Under the pieces are notes generated by a model. That model was given only the letters and a program-made list of their open reading frames with translations, ran no database searches and was not told where the DNA came from. Both the position numbers and the translations under genes were made by a program. A DNA stretch of 64,000 nucleotides from Mixta theicola (lineage in GTDB: Bacteria > Pseudomonadota > Gammaproteobacteria > Enterobacterales > Enterobacteriaceae). Shown in pieces: positions 57,313 through 64,000 of this stretch. How positions within the stretch are numbered: position 1 is the stretch's first letter; each line of letters begins with the position of its first letter. The stretch spans positions 62,001 through 126,000 of the forward strand of contig NZ_NWUO01000003.1 in NCBI RefSeq assembly GCF_002895925.1. Direction: 5' to 3'.

Positions 57313-59253
57313 TCAAACGGGGCGAATACTCTCCTCATCCAGATCGGCGTCAAAAAAACGACGCAGCGTCTGAATATGGCTATCCGCAATGATGGCCTGG
57401 CGCGCCTGCGCCAGTTTTTCTTCATAAATCTTCTGACGCCACTCCAGAGGCGTCAATATCGCAGGATTATCATCTTCAATGATAGTCAATTCAACCGGCT
57501 TACCGCTGGCGCTGCTTAATGCCTCGATTAACACCTGCTGCGCTGAAGCGGAGTTAAGATGACGCTGGCTGCTGCGTAAATGCAGACGGAGGCCCTGCGC
57601 CGTTTCCTCTTTCCAGGCATTAAGCGCCAACTGCTGCACCAGTTTCGGCAGCGTCAGGGAGGCAATCTCTGCGGCCCAGGCGTCGCGCTGCAGCGCTTCC
57701 TCGGCCAGCCTGGCGGCCAGCTCCGGCGTTTTTTCATGCTCCAGCGCGGAACGCAGCGCCTTCGGCGTGGCTACCTGCGGCGCTTCGATTTCGGTGGCCG
57801 TATTCTGGGCTTTCCAGCGGTAGGCCTCTTTCTTAACCGGCGCCGCCGGTTCTGCCGCCGGTCGTCTGGCTGCGCGTTCCGTTACCTGAGCGAGACGTTC
57901 CAGCGCCGAGCCTGCCGGCCGCGCGTTTTGCGCTGCCGGCTCACTCTTTTTTGTTTTGTTTGCTCCCTGCTGGCGCAACAGCTGAGTACGCGCCTGCAGT
58001 AGCTGGCTGGTGGTGTCTGGCAGAGGCGATCCCGGCGCGCCGGAGGCTGTCGCCGGTGGCGCTTTCGTCGCCTCCGGCGCGGAAAACGCCGCGGCGGCGG
58101 AAGGCGGCGCCTGCACGTTGGGCTGCGGCGTTATCACCGGTCGCGTGACCGGCTCGGCGATTTCTACCTGCGGGTGAAAAGCCAGCGCGCGCAGCAGCGT
58201 CATTTCTACGCCCATGCGGCGATCGGGCGCCAGCGGCAGCTCTTTACGCCCCATCAGGATGGTTTGGTAATAAAGCTGCACATCGGCTGGCGGAACAACG
58301 CGCGCCAGTTCGCGCAGGCGTTGTTCAACCGCCGCATACTCATCGCTGAGCGCGGCAGGCAAGAGTTGGATCATGGCGATACGATGCAGCAGGCGTAGCA
58401 TTTCAACCAGCAGCGCCTCCCATTCAACGCCACGGCTGGCCGCCTGCTGCAGCAGCGACATGGTTTGCTGACCGTCGGCGGCCGCTAATGCCTCAATCAA
58501 CGCCAGCGGCTGATCGTCATCCAGCGTTCCCAGCATCGCGGCGACGCTTTCGGTGGTCACCTGCCCCTCTCCGCTGGCGATCGCCTGGTCGGTCAGGCTC
58601 AGCGCATCGCGCATACTGCCGTCCGCCGCACGCGCCAGCAGCTGTAACGCACGCAGCTCCGCCGTAATGTTTTCCTGCTCCAGCACATATTCCAGCTGCT
58701 GCCGAATTTGTTCGACATCCAGCGCTTTAAGATGGAATTGCAGGCAGCGGGAAAGAATCGTCACCGGCAGCTTTTGCGGATCGGTGGTTGCCAGCAGGAA
58801 TTTAACGTGCGCCGGCGGCTCTTCCAGGGTTTTTAGCAGGGCGTTGAAGCTGTGACGCGACAGCATATGCACTTCATCGATCAGATAGACTTTAAAACGG
58901 CCGCGCGCGGGCGCGTACTGCACGTTGTCCAGCAGATCGCGGGTATCTTCAACTTTGGTGCGCGAGGCGGCATCGATTTCAATCAGATCGACAAAGCGGC
59001 CCTGTTCGATTTCACGGCAGTTATCGCAAACGCCGCACGGCGTCGCGGTAATGCCGGTTTCGCAATTGAGCCCTTTGGCCAGCAAACGCGCAATGGTGGT
59101 TTTCCCGACGCCTCGGGTGCCGGAAAAAAGATAAGCGTGGTGGATTCGTCCCAGCGACAGGCCGTTCGCCAGCGCAGTCAATACATGCTCCTGACCAACG
59201 ACATCGGAAAACGCTTGTGGACGCCACTTGCGGGCAAGGACCTGATAACTCAT
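57313..59253 (-). CDS. dnaX: DNA polymerase III subunits tau and gamma
   Basis: DnaX supplies the clamp loader ATPase (gamma) and the polymerase-organising tau subunit. The full frame encodes tau, 646 residues. Walker A is GTRGVGKTT, Walker B region DEVHMLS, the zinc module CGVCDNCREI, and SRC sensor LSRCLQF. The gamma form is made by a programmed -1 shift at 57946-57952. The tau-specific domains IV and V, which bind DnaB and PolC, follow. apt lies upstream, ybaB-recR downstream. Confidence 0.97.
   Translation of the reverse strand: MSYQVLARKWRPQAFSDVVGQEHVLTALANGLSLGRIHHAYLFSGTRGVGKTTIARLLAKGLNCETGITATPCGVCDNCREIEQGRFVDLIEIDAASRTKVEDTRDLLDNVQYAPARGRFKVYLIDEVHMLSRHSFNALLKTLEEPPAHVKFLLATTDPQKLPVTILSRCLQFHLKALDVEQIRQQLEYVLEQENITAELRALQLLARAADGSMRDALSLTDQAIASGEGQVTTESVAAMLGTLDDDQPLALIEALAAADGQQTMSLLQQAASRGVEWEALLVEMLRLLHRIAMIQLLPAALSDEYAAVEQRLRELARVVPPADVQLYYQTILMGRKELPLAPDRRMGVEMTLLRALAFHPQVEIAEPVTRPVITPQPNVQAPPSAAAAFSAPEATKAPPATASGAPGSPLPDTTSQLLQARTQLLRQQGANKTKKSEPAAQNARPAGSALERLAQVTERAARRPAAEPAAPVKKEAYRWKAQNTATEIEAPQVATPKALRSALEHEKTPELAARLAEEALQRDAWAAEIASLTLPKLVQQLALNAWKEETAQGLRLHLRSSQRHLNSASAQQVLIEALSSASGKPVELTIIEDDNPAILTPLEWRQKIYEEKLAQARQAIIADSHIQTLRRFFDADLDEESIRPV
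57941..57955 (-). promoter_or_regulatory. dnaX: programmed -1 frameshift site making gamma
   Basis: On the minus strand the slippery heptamer A-AAA-AAG (57952 to 57946) is read in codons ACA-AAA-AAG. After a -1 slip the ribosome reads GAG then TGA (57943-57941), giving a gamma subunit of about 437 residues ending Lys-Lys-Glu. Complementary GCCGGC blocks just downstream could form the stimulatory hairpin. The arrangement is the same as in E. coli. Confidence 0.9.
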
Positions 59254-59332
59254 TCGTTCACGAGATGTGTTGAAAACCAGTGGGACATGCTAACACAGCC
59301 CCGCCGCTACGGCGAGGCTGAAGGCGGGTAAC

Positions 59333-59884
59333 TCAATGACCCGGGAAGGCGACCAGGCTGTAGCAATCAATACCCAGCGCGTTAAGGCGGGCTTCGCCGC
59401 TTAAATCGTACAGATTAATCACGAAGGCGGCGTCTTTCACTTCTCCACCGGCGCGGCGGATAAGCTTAACGGTGGCTTCAATCGTGCCGCCGGTAGCCAG
59501 CAGATCGTCTACTACCAGCACCACATCACCCGGCTTAATCGCATCGCGATGCAGCTCAAGCTGGTCGCTGCCATATTCCAGAACGTAGGTTTCGCTCCAG
59601 GTTTCACGCGGCAGTTTGCCCGGCTTACGTACCGGCACGAAGCCAACGCCCAACCCCAACGCTACCGGCGCGCCAAACAGGAAACCACGCGCCTCGGTGC
59701 CGACTACCTTAGTAATTCCCCGATCGCGAAAGCGCGCAATGAACAGATCAATCGTTGTGGCGAAAGCGCGCGGATCTTCAAGCAGGCTGGTGACATCACG
59801 AAACAGGATACCCGGCTTCGGATAGTCCGGAACGCTTTTAATACTGTCTTTAAGAAATTCAAGCTGCTGTGCAGTCGCGGTCAT
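59333..59884 (-). CDS. apt: adenine phosphoribosyltransferase
   Basis: Apt salvages adenine to AMP with PRPP. The 183-residue product matches E. coli Apt; the PRPP-binding signature is [20 protein letters not shown], and the adenine-binding [16 protein letters not shown] lies earlier. It is upstream of dnaX on the same strand, with a weak hairpin in the 79-nt gap, so some cotranscription is likely. Confidence 0.97.
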   Translation of the reverse strand: MTATAQQLEFLKDSIKSVPDYPKPGILFRDVTSLLEDPRAFATTIDLFIARFRDRGITKVVGTEARGFLFGAPVALGLGVGFVPVRKPGKLPRETWSETYVLEYGSDQLELHRDAIKPGDVVLVVDDLLATGGTIEATVKLIRRAGGEVKDAAFVINLYDLSGEARLNALGIDCYSLVAFPGH

Positions 59885-60079
59885 AATGTTATGCCTGGTG
59901 AATACTAAACTGACTCGCGCAGCTTCGCCTTACGCTGACGGACAATTCCGCAGACGAAAAATAATGAAATCAGGGAAGCCACGCACGAAAACGAACAAAT
60001 CTAAGCAAACCGCAGGACAAATGCAACTCTGATTGCCATGCTGGCAGTTTAAGTATTTGAAAATAGATAAGGTAAAAAG

Positions 60080-60469
60080 TTAATTTATGTTTTTCTCGTC
60101 GTTTTTTTCCCGCGCGACTACCGGCATTCGCCACATAAACAGCAACAGCGCCGCTAACATGCACAGCAGCATAATGCGCAGCCAGAATAGGTTCACCAGC
60201 CAAATCGATACGGCGAAGGTGCCGATCATAAGTAGCGTGGCGCGCAGCTTAACGCCCGGCGGCAGCGCCCGATGCTGCTGCCAGTGGCGGATATAGACGC
60301 CGAACCAGGAACGATACAGCAGCCACTGATGAAAGCGCGGCGAAGAACGGGCGAAACACCAGGCGGCCAGCAAAATAAAAGGCGTGGTAGGCAGCAGCGG
60401 TAAAACCACGCCCAGCGTGCCCAGCACGATAGCCAACCAGCCAATAATAAGTAAGATGATGCGCTGCAT
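60080..60469 (-). CDS. ybaN: DUF454 inner-membrane protein YbaN
   Basis: A 129-residue membrane protein with two to four hydrophobic segments, close to E. coli YbaN (125 residues): ...GWLAIVLGTLGVVLPLLPTT, PFILLAAWCFARSSPRFHQW. Function unknown. It is upstream of apt, as in E. coli, but priC, which normally overlaps that area next to it, is not present. Confidence 0.9.
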   Translation of the reverse strand: MQRIILLIIGWLAIVLGTLGVVLPLLPTTPFILLAAWCFARSSPRFHQWLLYRSWFGVYIRHWQQHRALPPGVKLRATLLMIGTFAVSIWLVNLFWLRIMLLCMLAALLLFMWRMPVVAREKNDEKNIN

Positions 60470-60598
60470 ACTCTGTCCCGTGAAAAATCTATCGGGATCA
60501 CTTTATCACAGCCCCCAGGCTGTGCTGCAGCCGCTGACGGGCTATTTTATCTATTGTTATTTACAGGTTTAAAATCGGCGCTTAATAAGGACTTCATT

Positions 60599-60841
60599 AT
60601 GGGACTGTTATCCTGGCTACTTGTTGGCCTGTTGGTTGGCCTGGCGGCGGGCAAACTGATGCCGGGCCGCGGCAGCTGGCTGCCGACGCTGATTTTAGCG
60701 ACGATCGGCGCTCTGGTCGGCGGCTATGTTAGCGTCTATTTTAACTGGGGAACGTTAGCCAGCCTGCACCCACGTGCGCTGTTGCTGGCGCTTGCGGGCG
60801 CATTACTGCTGGTGGCGGTATCGCGAATTATACGACGTTAA
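60599..60841 (+). CDS. GlsB/YeaQ/YmgE family small membrane protein
   Basis: An 80-residue protein almost entirely of hydrophobic segments ([20 protein letters not shown], ...[17 protein letters not shown], ...[15 protein letters not shown]), with MPGRGSW after the first span, the hallmark of the YeaQ/YmgE transglycosylase-associated family. Members are small stress-linked membrane proteins of unclear function. It sits between ybaN and ybaM, the place of priC in E. coli, and lies 10 nt upstream of ybaM, so it is cotranscribed with it. Confidence 0.82.
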   Translation: MGLLSWLLVGLLVGLAAGKLMPGRGSWLPTLILATIGALVGGYVSVYFNWGTLASLHPRALLLALAGALLLVAVSRIIRR

Positions 60842-60851
60842 GGAGCAAAGC

Positions 60852-61007
60852 ATGTCGCTGGAAAACGCCTCTGAAGACATTAAACTGGCGGTAGAGCTGA
60901 TTATGCTGCTTGAGCAAAACGAAATTGCGCCAGAAACCGTGCTGGCTGCGCTGGAGATCGTGCGCCGCGATTTTGAAAAAAAACAGCAGAAGCCAACGCT
61001 TACCTGA
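60852..61007 (+). CDS. ybaM: DUF2496 family protein YbaM
   Basis: A 51-residue protein ([20 protein letters not shown]...) matching E. coli YbaM (53 residues). Function is unknown. The ATG at 60852 has AAGGAGCAAAG just upstream; the open frame from 60774 overlaps the preceding gene. Its stop overlaps the acrR end by 8 nt, convergent. In E. coli mscK follows; here it is absent. Confidence 0.88.
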   Translation: MSLENASEDIKLAVELIMLLEQNEIAPETVLAALEIVRRDFEKKQQKPTLT

Positions 61008-61644
61008 CAGCTGGCGGGCTCAGGCTGGGACTGGTTTTTAGCATATCAATCAGCGTTTCCACCAGTACCGGCGCATCCTGCTCAATGTCGAAGCTCTCCG
61101 GCATAAACAGCCAGTTTTCCATAATGCCGGTGATATAGCCGCGAATAATAATGGCCGCCCGTCGTATATTGAGCTCGGCGGGCAGCTGGCCTGCCTTAAT
61201 GCAATGACTCAGCGACCGCTCTATCTTTTCGTAACATTCAAGATAAAGATTCTGCTGCATAATTTGTAACGGCAGCATTTCTCCCACAAACTCGCATTTA
61301 TGGAAAATAATTTCCAGCAGTGAGCGCCGCCGCTGGTCGCGTGCCGGGGCTTCAAAAACATAACGCAGTATCGCGCGCATGACAGAAAGTGGATCGTCCG
61401 GGTATTTTGCCTGATACTCTTGCTCAACGTCCTCCAGGCCAGATTCAGACTGCGCCCAGATCTCATTCAGTAGATCGGTCTTGTTTTTAAAATGCCAATA
61501 GATAGCGCCACGCGTCACGCCAGCCGCAGTGGCAATATCAGCAAGCGAGGTCGCCGAAACACCGAATTCCGAAAATCGTGCAATAGCGGCATCAAGTATT
61601 TGGTGCCGTGTTTCAAGGGCTTGCTGTTTGGTTTTTCGTGCCAT
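61000..61644 (-). CDS. acrR: TetR-family repressor AcrR
   Basis: AcrR represses acrAB and its own gene and is released by drugs and bile-type ligands. The ATG at 61644 gives 214 residues beginning [20 protein letters not shown]; the extra residues to 61662 are not family-like. The TetR helix-turn-helix is [20 protein letters not shown]. It is divergent from acrA, with its operator 29-52 nt upstream of its own start. Confidence 0.95.
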   Translation of the reverse strand: MARKTKQQALETRHQILDAAIARFSEFGVSATSLADIATAAGVTRGAIYWHFKNKTDLLNEIWAQSESGLEDVEQEYQAKYPDDPLSVMRAILRYVFEAPARDQRRRSLLEIIFHKCEFVGEMLPLQIMQQNLYLECYEKIERSLSHCIKAGQLPAELNIRRAAIIIRGYITGIMENWLFMPESFDIEQDAPVLVETLIDMLKTSPSLSPPAVR

Positions 61645-61672
61645 AGTGAGTGCTTTTACCAAGCGGCAGATT

Positions 61673-61696
61673 TACATACATTTGCGAATGTATGTA
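61673..61696. promoter_or_regulatory. AcrR operator
   Basis: A 24-bp inverted repeat TACATACATT-TGCG-AATGTATGTA, matching the E. coli AcrR site almost exactly (TACATACATTTGTGAATGTATGTA). It lies between acrR and acrA and would control both. Confidence 0.93.
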
Positions 61697-61784
61697 CCAT
61701 AGCATGACCATAATTTAAATGCAGCAATGGCTCAACGGTTTGTGATCCATTGACCGATCGATATTGAACAATCGAGGTTGATTT

Positions 61785-62981
61785 ATGAAAAATAACAGAG
61801 GGTTAACGCCTCTGGCGGCCGTCCTGATGCTTTCAGGCAGCTTTTTGCTAACAGGATGTGATGATAAGTCTCAGCAGGCAGGCCAACAGCAGCAGGCACC
61901 TGAGGTTGGCGTAGTAACACTGAAAAGCGAACCGTTGAAAATTACCACTGAGCTACCGGGAAGAACTTCCGCTTATCGCGTGGCTGAAGTACGTCCGCAG
62001 GTTTCAGGCATCATTTTGAAACGCAACTTTGTTGAAGGCACCGATGTTAGGGCTGGCGAATCGCTGTATCAGATCGATCCGGCACCTTATCAGGCTGCCT
62101 ATAACAGCGCGAAAGGCGACCTCGCTCAGGCCCAGGCCAATGCCCAAATCGCTGCGGTAACGGTAAAACGCTATCAGCCGCTGCTGGGAACGAAATATAT
62201 CAGCCAGCAGGATTACGATCAGGCGATGGCCACGCAAAGCCAGACGGCCGCCGCTGTCGCGGTAGCCAAGGCCAGCGTGGAAACGGCGCGTATCAATCTG
62301 GCCTACACCAAGGTAACGTCTCCGATTAGCGGCCGTATCGGCAAATCCTCCGTGACCGAAGGCGCGCTGGTGCAGAGTGGCCAAACCACCGCCCTGGCTA
62401 CCGTACAACAGCTCGATCCGATGTATGTCGACGTTACGCAGTCCAGCGATGAATACATGCGCTTGCGTAAGGAGCTGGAATCGGGCCAGTTACAGCAAAC
62501 CGACGGCAAAGCCAACGTGACGCTGATGATGTCTGATGGTAGCGACTATCAGCAGCCGGGTACGCTGGAATTCTCGGATGTTACCGTTGATGAGACCACC
62601 GGCTCGATTACGCTGCGTGCGGTCTTCCCGAATCCGGATAATCGTCTGCTGCCGGGAATGTTCGTCCGTGCGCGTCTGGAAGAAGGCACCAATCCAAACG
62701 CTATTCTGGTTCCGCAACAGGCGGTAACCCGTACGCCAACCGGTCAGGCAACGGTGATGGTCGTGGGTCAGGACAACAAAGTGGCCGTGCGTACCGTAAA
62801 CGCTCAGCAGGCCATTGGTGATAAGTGGCTGGTAACCCAGGGCGTACAGGCTGGCGATCGCGTTATTTCGGTCGGTCTCCAGCGTGCAAAACCTGGCGTG
62901 CAGGTCACACCGCAGGAAGTAACAGATGACGCTAAAGCGAATCAACAGTCGCCAACGCAATCTGAAAAACCTCAGTCTTAA
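61785..62981 (+). CDS. acrA: efflux RND periplasmic adaptor AcrA
   Basis: AcrA is the lipoprotein adaptor linking AcrB to TolC. The 398-residue product (E. coli 397) begins with a lipobox (LLTGCDD, Cys25), then membrane-fusion domains with the biotinyl-lipoyl motif (VRPQVSGIILKRNFVEGTDV), an alpha-hairpin (YNSAKGDLAQAQANAQIAAV) and beta barrel. acrB follows after 17 nt. Confidence 0.97.
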   Translation: MKNNRGLTPLAAVLMLSGSFLLTGCDDKSQQAGQQQQAPEVGVVTLKSEPLKITTELPGRTSAYRVAEVRPQVSGIILKRNFVEGTDVRAGESLYQIDPAPYQAAYNSAKGDLAQAQANAQIAAVTVKRYQPLLGTKYISQQDYDQAMATQSQTAAAVAVAKASVETARINLAYTKVTSPISGRIGKSSVTEGALVQSGQTTALATVQQLDPMYVDVTQSSDEYMRLRKELESGQLQQTDGKANVTLMMSDGSDYQQPGTLEFSDVTVDETTGSITLRAVFPNPDNRLLPGMFVRARLEEGTNPNAILVPQQAVTRTPTGQATVMVVGQDNKVAVRTVNAQQAIGDKWLVTQGVQAGDRVISVGLQRAKPGVQVTPQEVTDDAKANQQSPTQSEKPQS

Positions 62982-62998
62982 ACAGGAGCCACTGATAC

Positions 62999-64000
62999 AT
63001 GGCTAAGTTCTTTATCGATCGCCCCATATTCGCGTGGGTAATCGCCATTATTATTATGCTGGCGGGTGCGCTATCGATTCTTAAGCTGCCGATTGAGCAA
63101 TATCCGAACGTTGCTCCTGTAGCGATACAGATTAACGCGACCTACCCAGGGGCGGATGCTAAAACGCTGCAGGACTCGGTAACGCAGGTTATTGAGCAAA
63201 ATATGAACGGCATTGATGGACTGATGTATATGTCCTCAAGCAGCGATTCATCCGGCTCGCTGCAGCTTACCCTTTCCTTCCAGTCTGGTACCGATGCGGA
63301 CATCGCCCAGGTGCAGGTGCAGAACAAACTGCAGTTGGCGATGCCGCTTCTGCCGCAGGAAGTTCAGCAACAGGGCATCCAGGTTAAAAAATCCTCCAGC
63401 AGCTTCCTGATGGTTGCGGGCTTTGTGAGTGAAGATGGCAGCATGACGCAGAACGATATTGCGGACTTTGTCTCTTCTAACATCAAAGATCCTATCAGCC
63501 GTACTAGCGGGGTGGGCGACACGCAGCTGTTTGGTGCGCAGTATGCTATGCGTATCTGGATGGATCCGCATAAGCTGAATAACTATCAGCTGACGCCGGT
63601 TGACGTGATAAGCGCGATTTCCGCGCAAAACGCCCAGGTAGCGGCCGGTCAGCTGGGCGGTACGCCGCCGGTGAAAGGCCAACAGCTTAACGCCTCGATT
63701 ATTGCGCAAACGCGCCTGACCTCCACGGAAGAGTTCGGTAAAATCTTACTGAAGGTTAATCCGGATGGATCTCAGGTTCGTCTGCGTGACGTGGCAACTA
63801 TTGAGCTGGGCGGTGAGAACTATGAAATCATCGCGCGCTTTAACGGTCAGCCTGCCTCCGGTCTCGGGATTAAGCTGGCAACCGGCGCCAACGCGCTGGA
63901 TACTGCCGAAGCGGTAAAAGCCGAGCTGGCACAGCTTTCCCCTACTTTCCCCGCCGGGCTGAAAGTGGTTTATCCTTATGACACCACGCCGTTTGTTAAG
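62999..64000 (+). CDS. acrB: multidrug efflux RND transporter AcrB, N-terminal 334 codons (partial)
   Basis: The frame from the ATG at 62999 runs open off the end of the window. It encodes [20 protein letters not shown] with the first transmembrane helix, then the periplasmic porter domain (PN1 and PN2 region: [55 protein letters not shown]). It matches E. coli AcrB through the visible part. The remaining roughly 700 residues, including the proton-relay Asp residues, lie outside. Confidence 0.96.
   Translation, partial: MAKFFIDRPIFAWVIAIIIMLAGALSILKLPIEQYPNVAPVAIQINATYPGADAKTLQDSVTQVIEQNMNGIDGLMYMSSSSDSSGSLQLTLSFQSGTDADIAQVQVQNKLQLAMPLLPQEVQQQGIQVKKSSSSFLMVAGFVSEDGSMTQNDIADFVSSNIKDPISRTSGVGDTQLFGAQYAMRIWMDPHKLNNYQLTPVDVISAISAQNAQVAAGQLGGTPPVKGQQLNASIIAQTRLTSTEEFGKILLKVNPDGSQVRLRDVATIELGGENYEIIARFNGQPASGLGIKLATGANALDTAEAVKAELAQLSPTFPAGLKVVYPYDTTPFVK

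Overview
The window is ordinary chromosomal sequence of a gamma-proteobacterium of the order Enterobacterales. Gene order and protein sequences follow Escherichia coli closely in two long blocks: the leuS-lptE-holA to lipA-tatE-cspE block, and the argU-folD-cysS-purEK-tesA-copA-ushA-adk-htpG-dnaX-acrRAB block. Recurrent local differences from E. coli (no cobC, ybeF, crcB, mscK, aes, fsr or priC in their E. coli positions) and moderately high GC fit an Erwiniaceae-type genome (Pantoea, Mixta or Erwinia relative). That assignment is an inference from memory of gene order, not a computed placement.

Layout. 1-11078 (+): the end of leuS, then lptE, holA, nadD, rsfS, rlmH, mrdA, mrdB, rlpA, dacA, ybeD, lipB and lipA. 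These cover LPS export, DNA polymerase III clamp loading, NAD synthesis, ribosome biology, the elongasome PBP2/RodA and lipoate synthesis. 11223-13406 (mostly -): tatE, an amidase of the nitrilase family, a GNAT acetyltransferase and cspE, plus a tiny + strand membrane peptide. 13407-15000: a sparse region of small orphan genes, with a zinc-ribbon protein, the 27-residue membrane protein YohP and an 81-residue unknown. 15073-18644: gluconate permease gntT with paired GntR-type operators, a divergent iron-dependent alcohol dehydrogenase and a HAD phosphatase.

18820-25084 (-): an AT-rich accessory island holding a complete E. coli common pilus operon (ecpABCDE: pilin, chaperone, usher, tip adhesin, second chaperone) without the usual ecpR regulator. 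It lies beside tRNA-Arg(UCU) (argU), a classic integration site. 26091-37576: folD-ybcJ, a DeoR regulator with a Gfo/Idh/MocA oxidoreductase, cysS, ppiB-lpxH, purEK with a PurR box, the ybbAP ABC exporter-like pair and tesA. 37566-50873: ybbO, cnoX, the qmcA-ybbJ SPFH/NfeD pair, the cueR/copA copper switch, ybaP, ybaK, a LysR/PACE efflux pair, ushA and ybaL. 50909-61644 (mostly -): gsk, hemH, adk, htpG, recR-ybaB-dnaX (with the programmed -1 frameshift site), apt, ybaN, two small + strand genes and acrR. 61673-64000: the AcrR operator, acrA and the first 334 codons of acrB.

Most genes are housekeeping and are called by recognition of near-identical E. coli proteins. The less ordinary parts are the argU-linked pilus island, the small-gene zone at 13.0-15.0 kb, a 30-bp duplication across the ybeD stop codon, a 39-bp-period repeat in the CopA linker, and local gene replacement around ybaN/ybaM. 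I found no CRISPR array, transposase, integrase or rRNA. I did not see a convincing wholly new system; the best leads are listed as findings.
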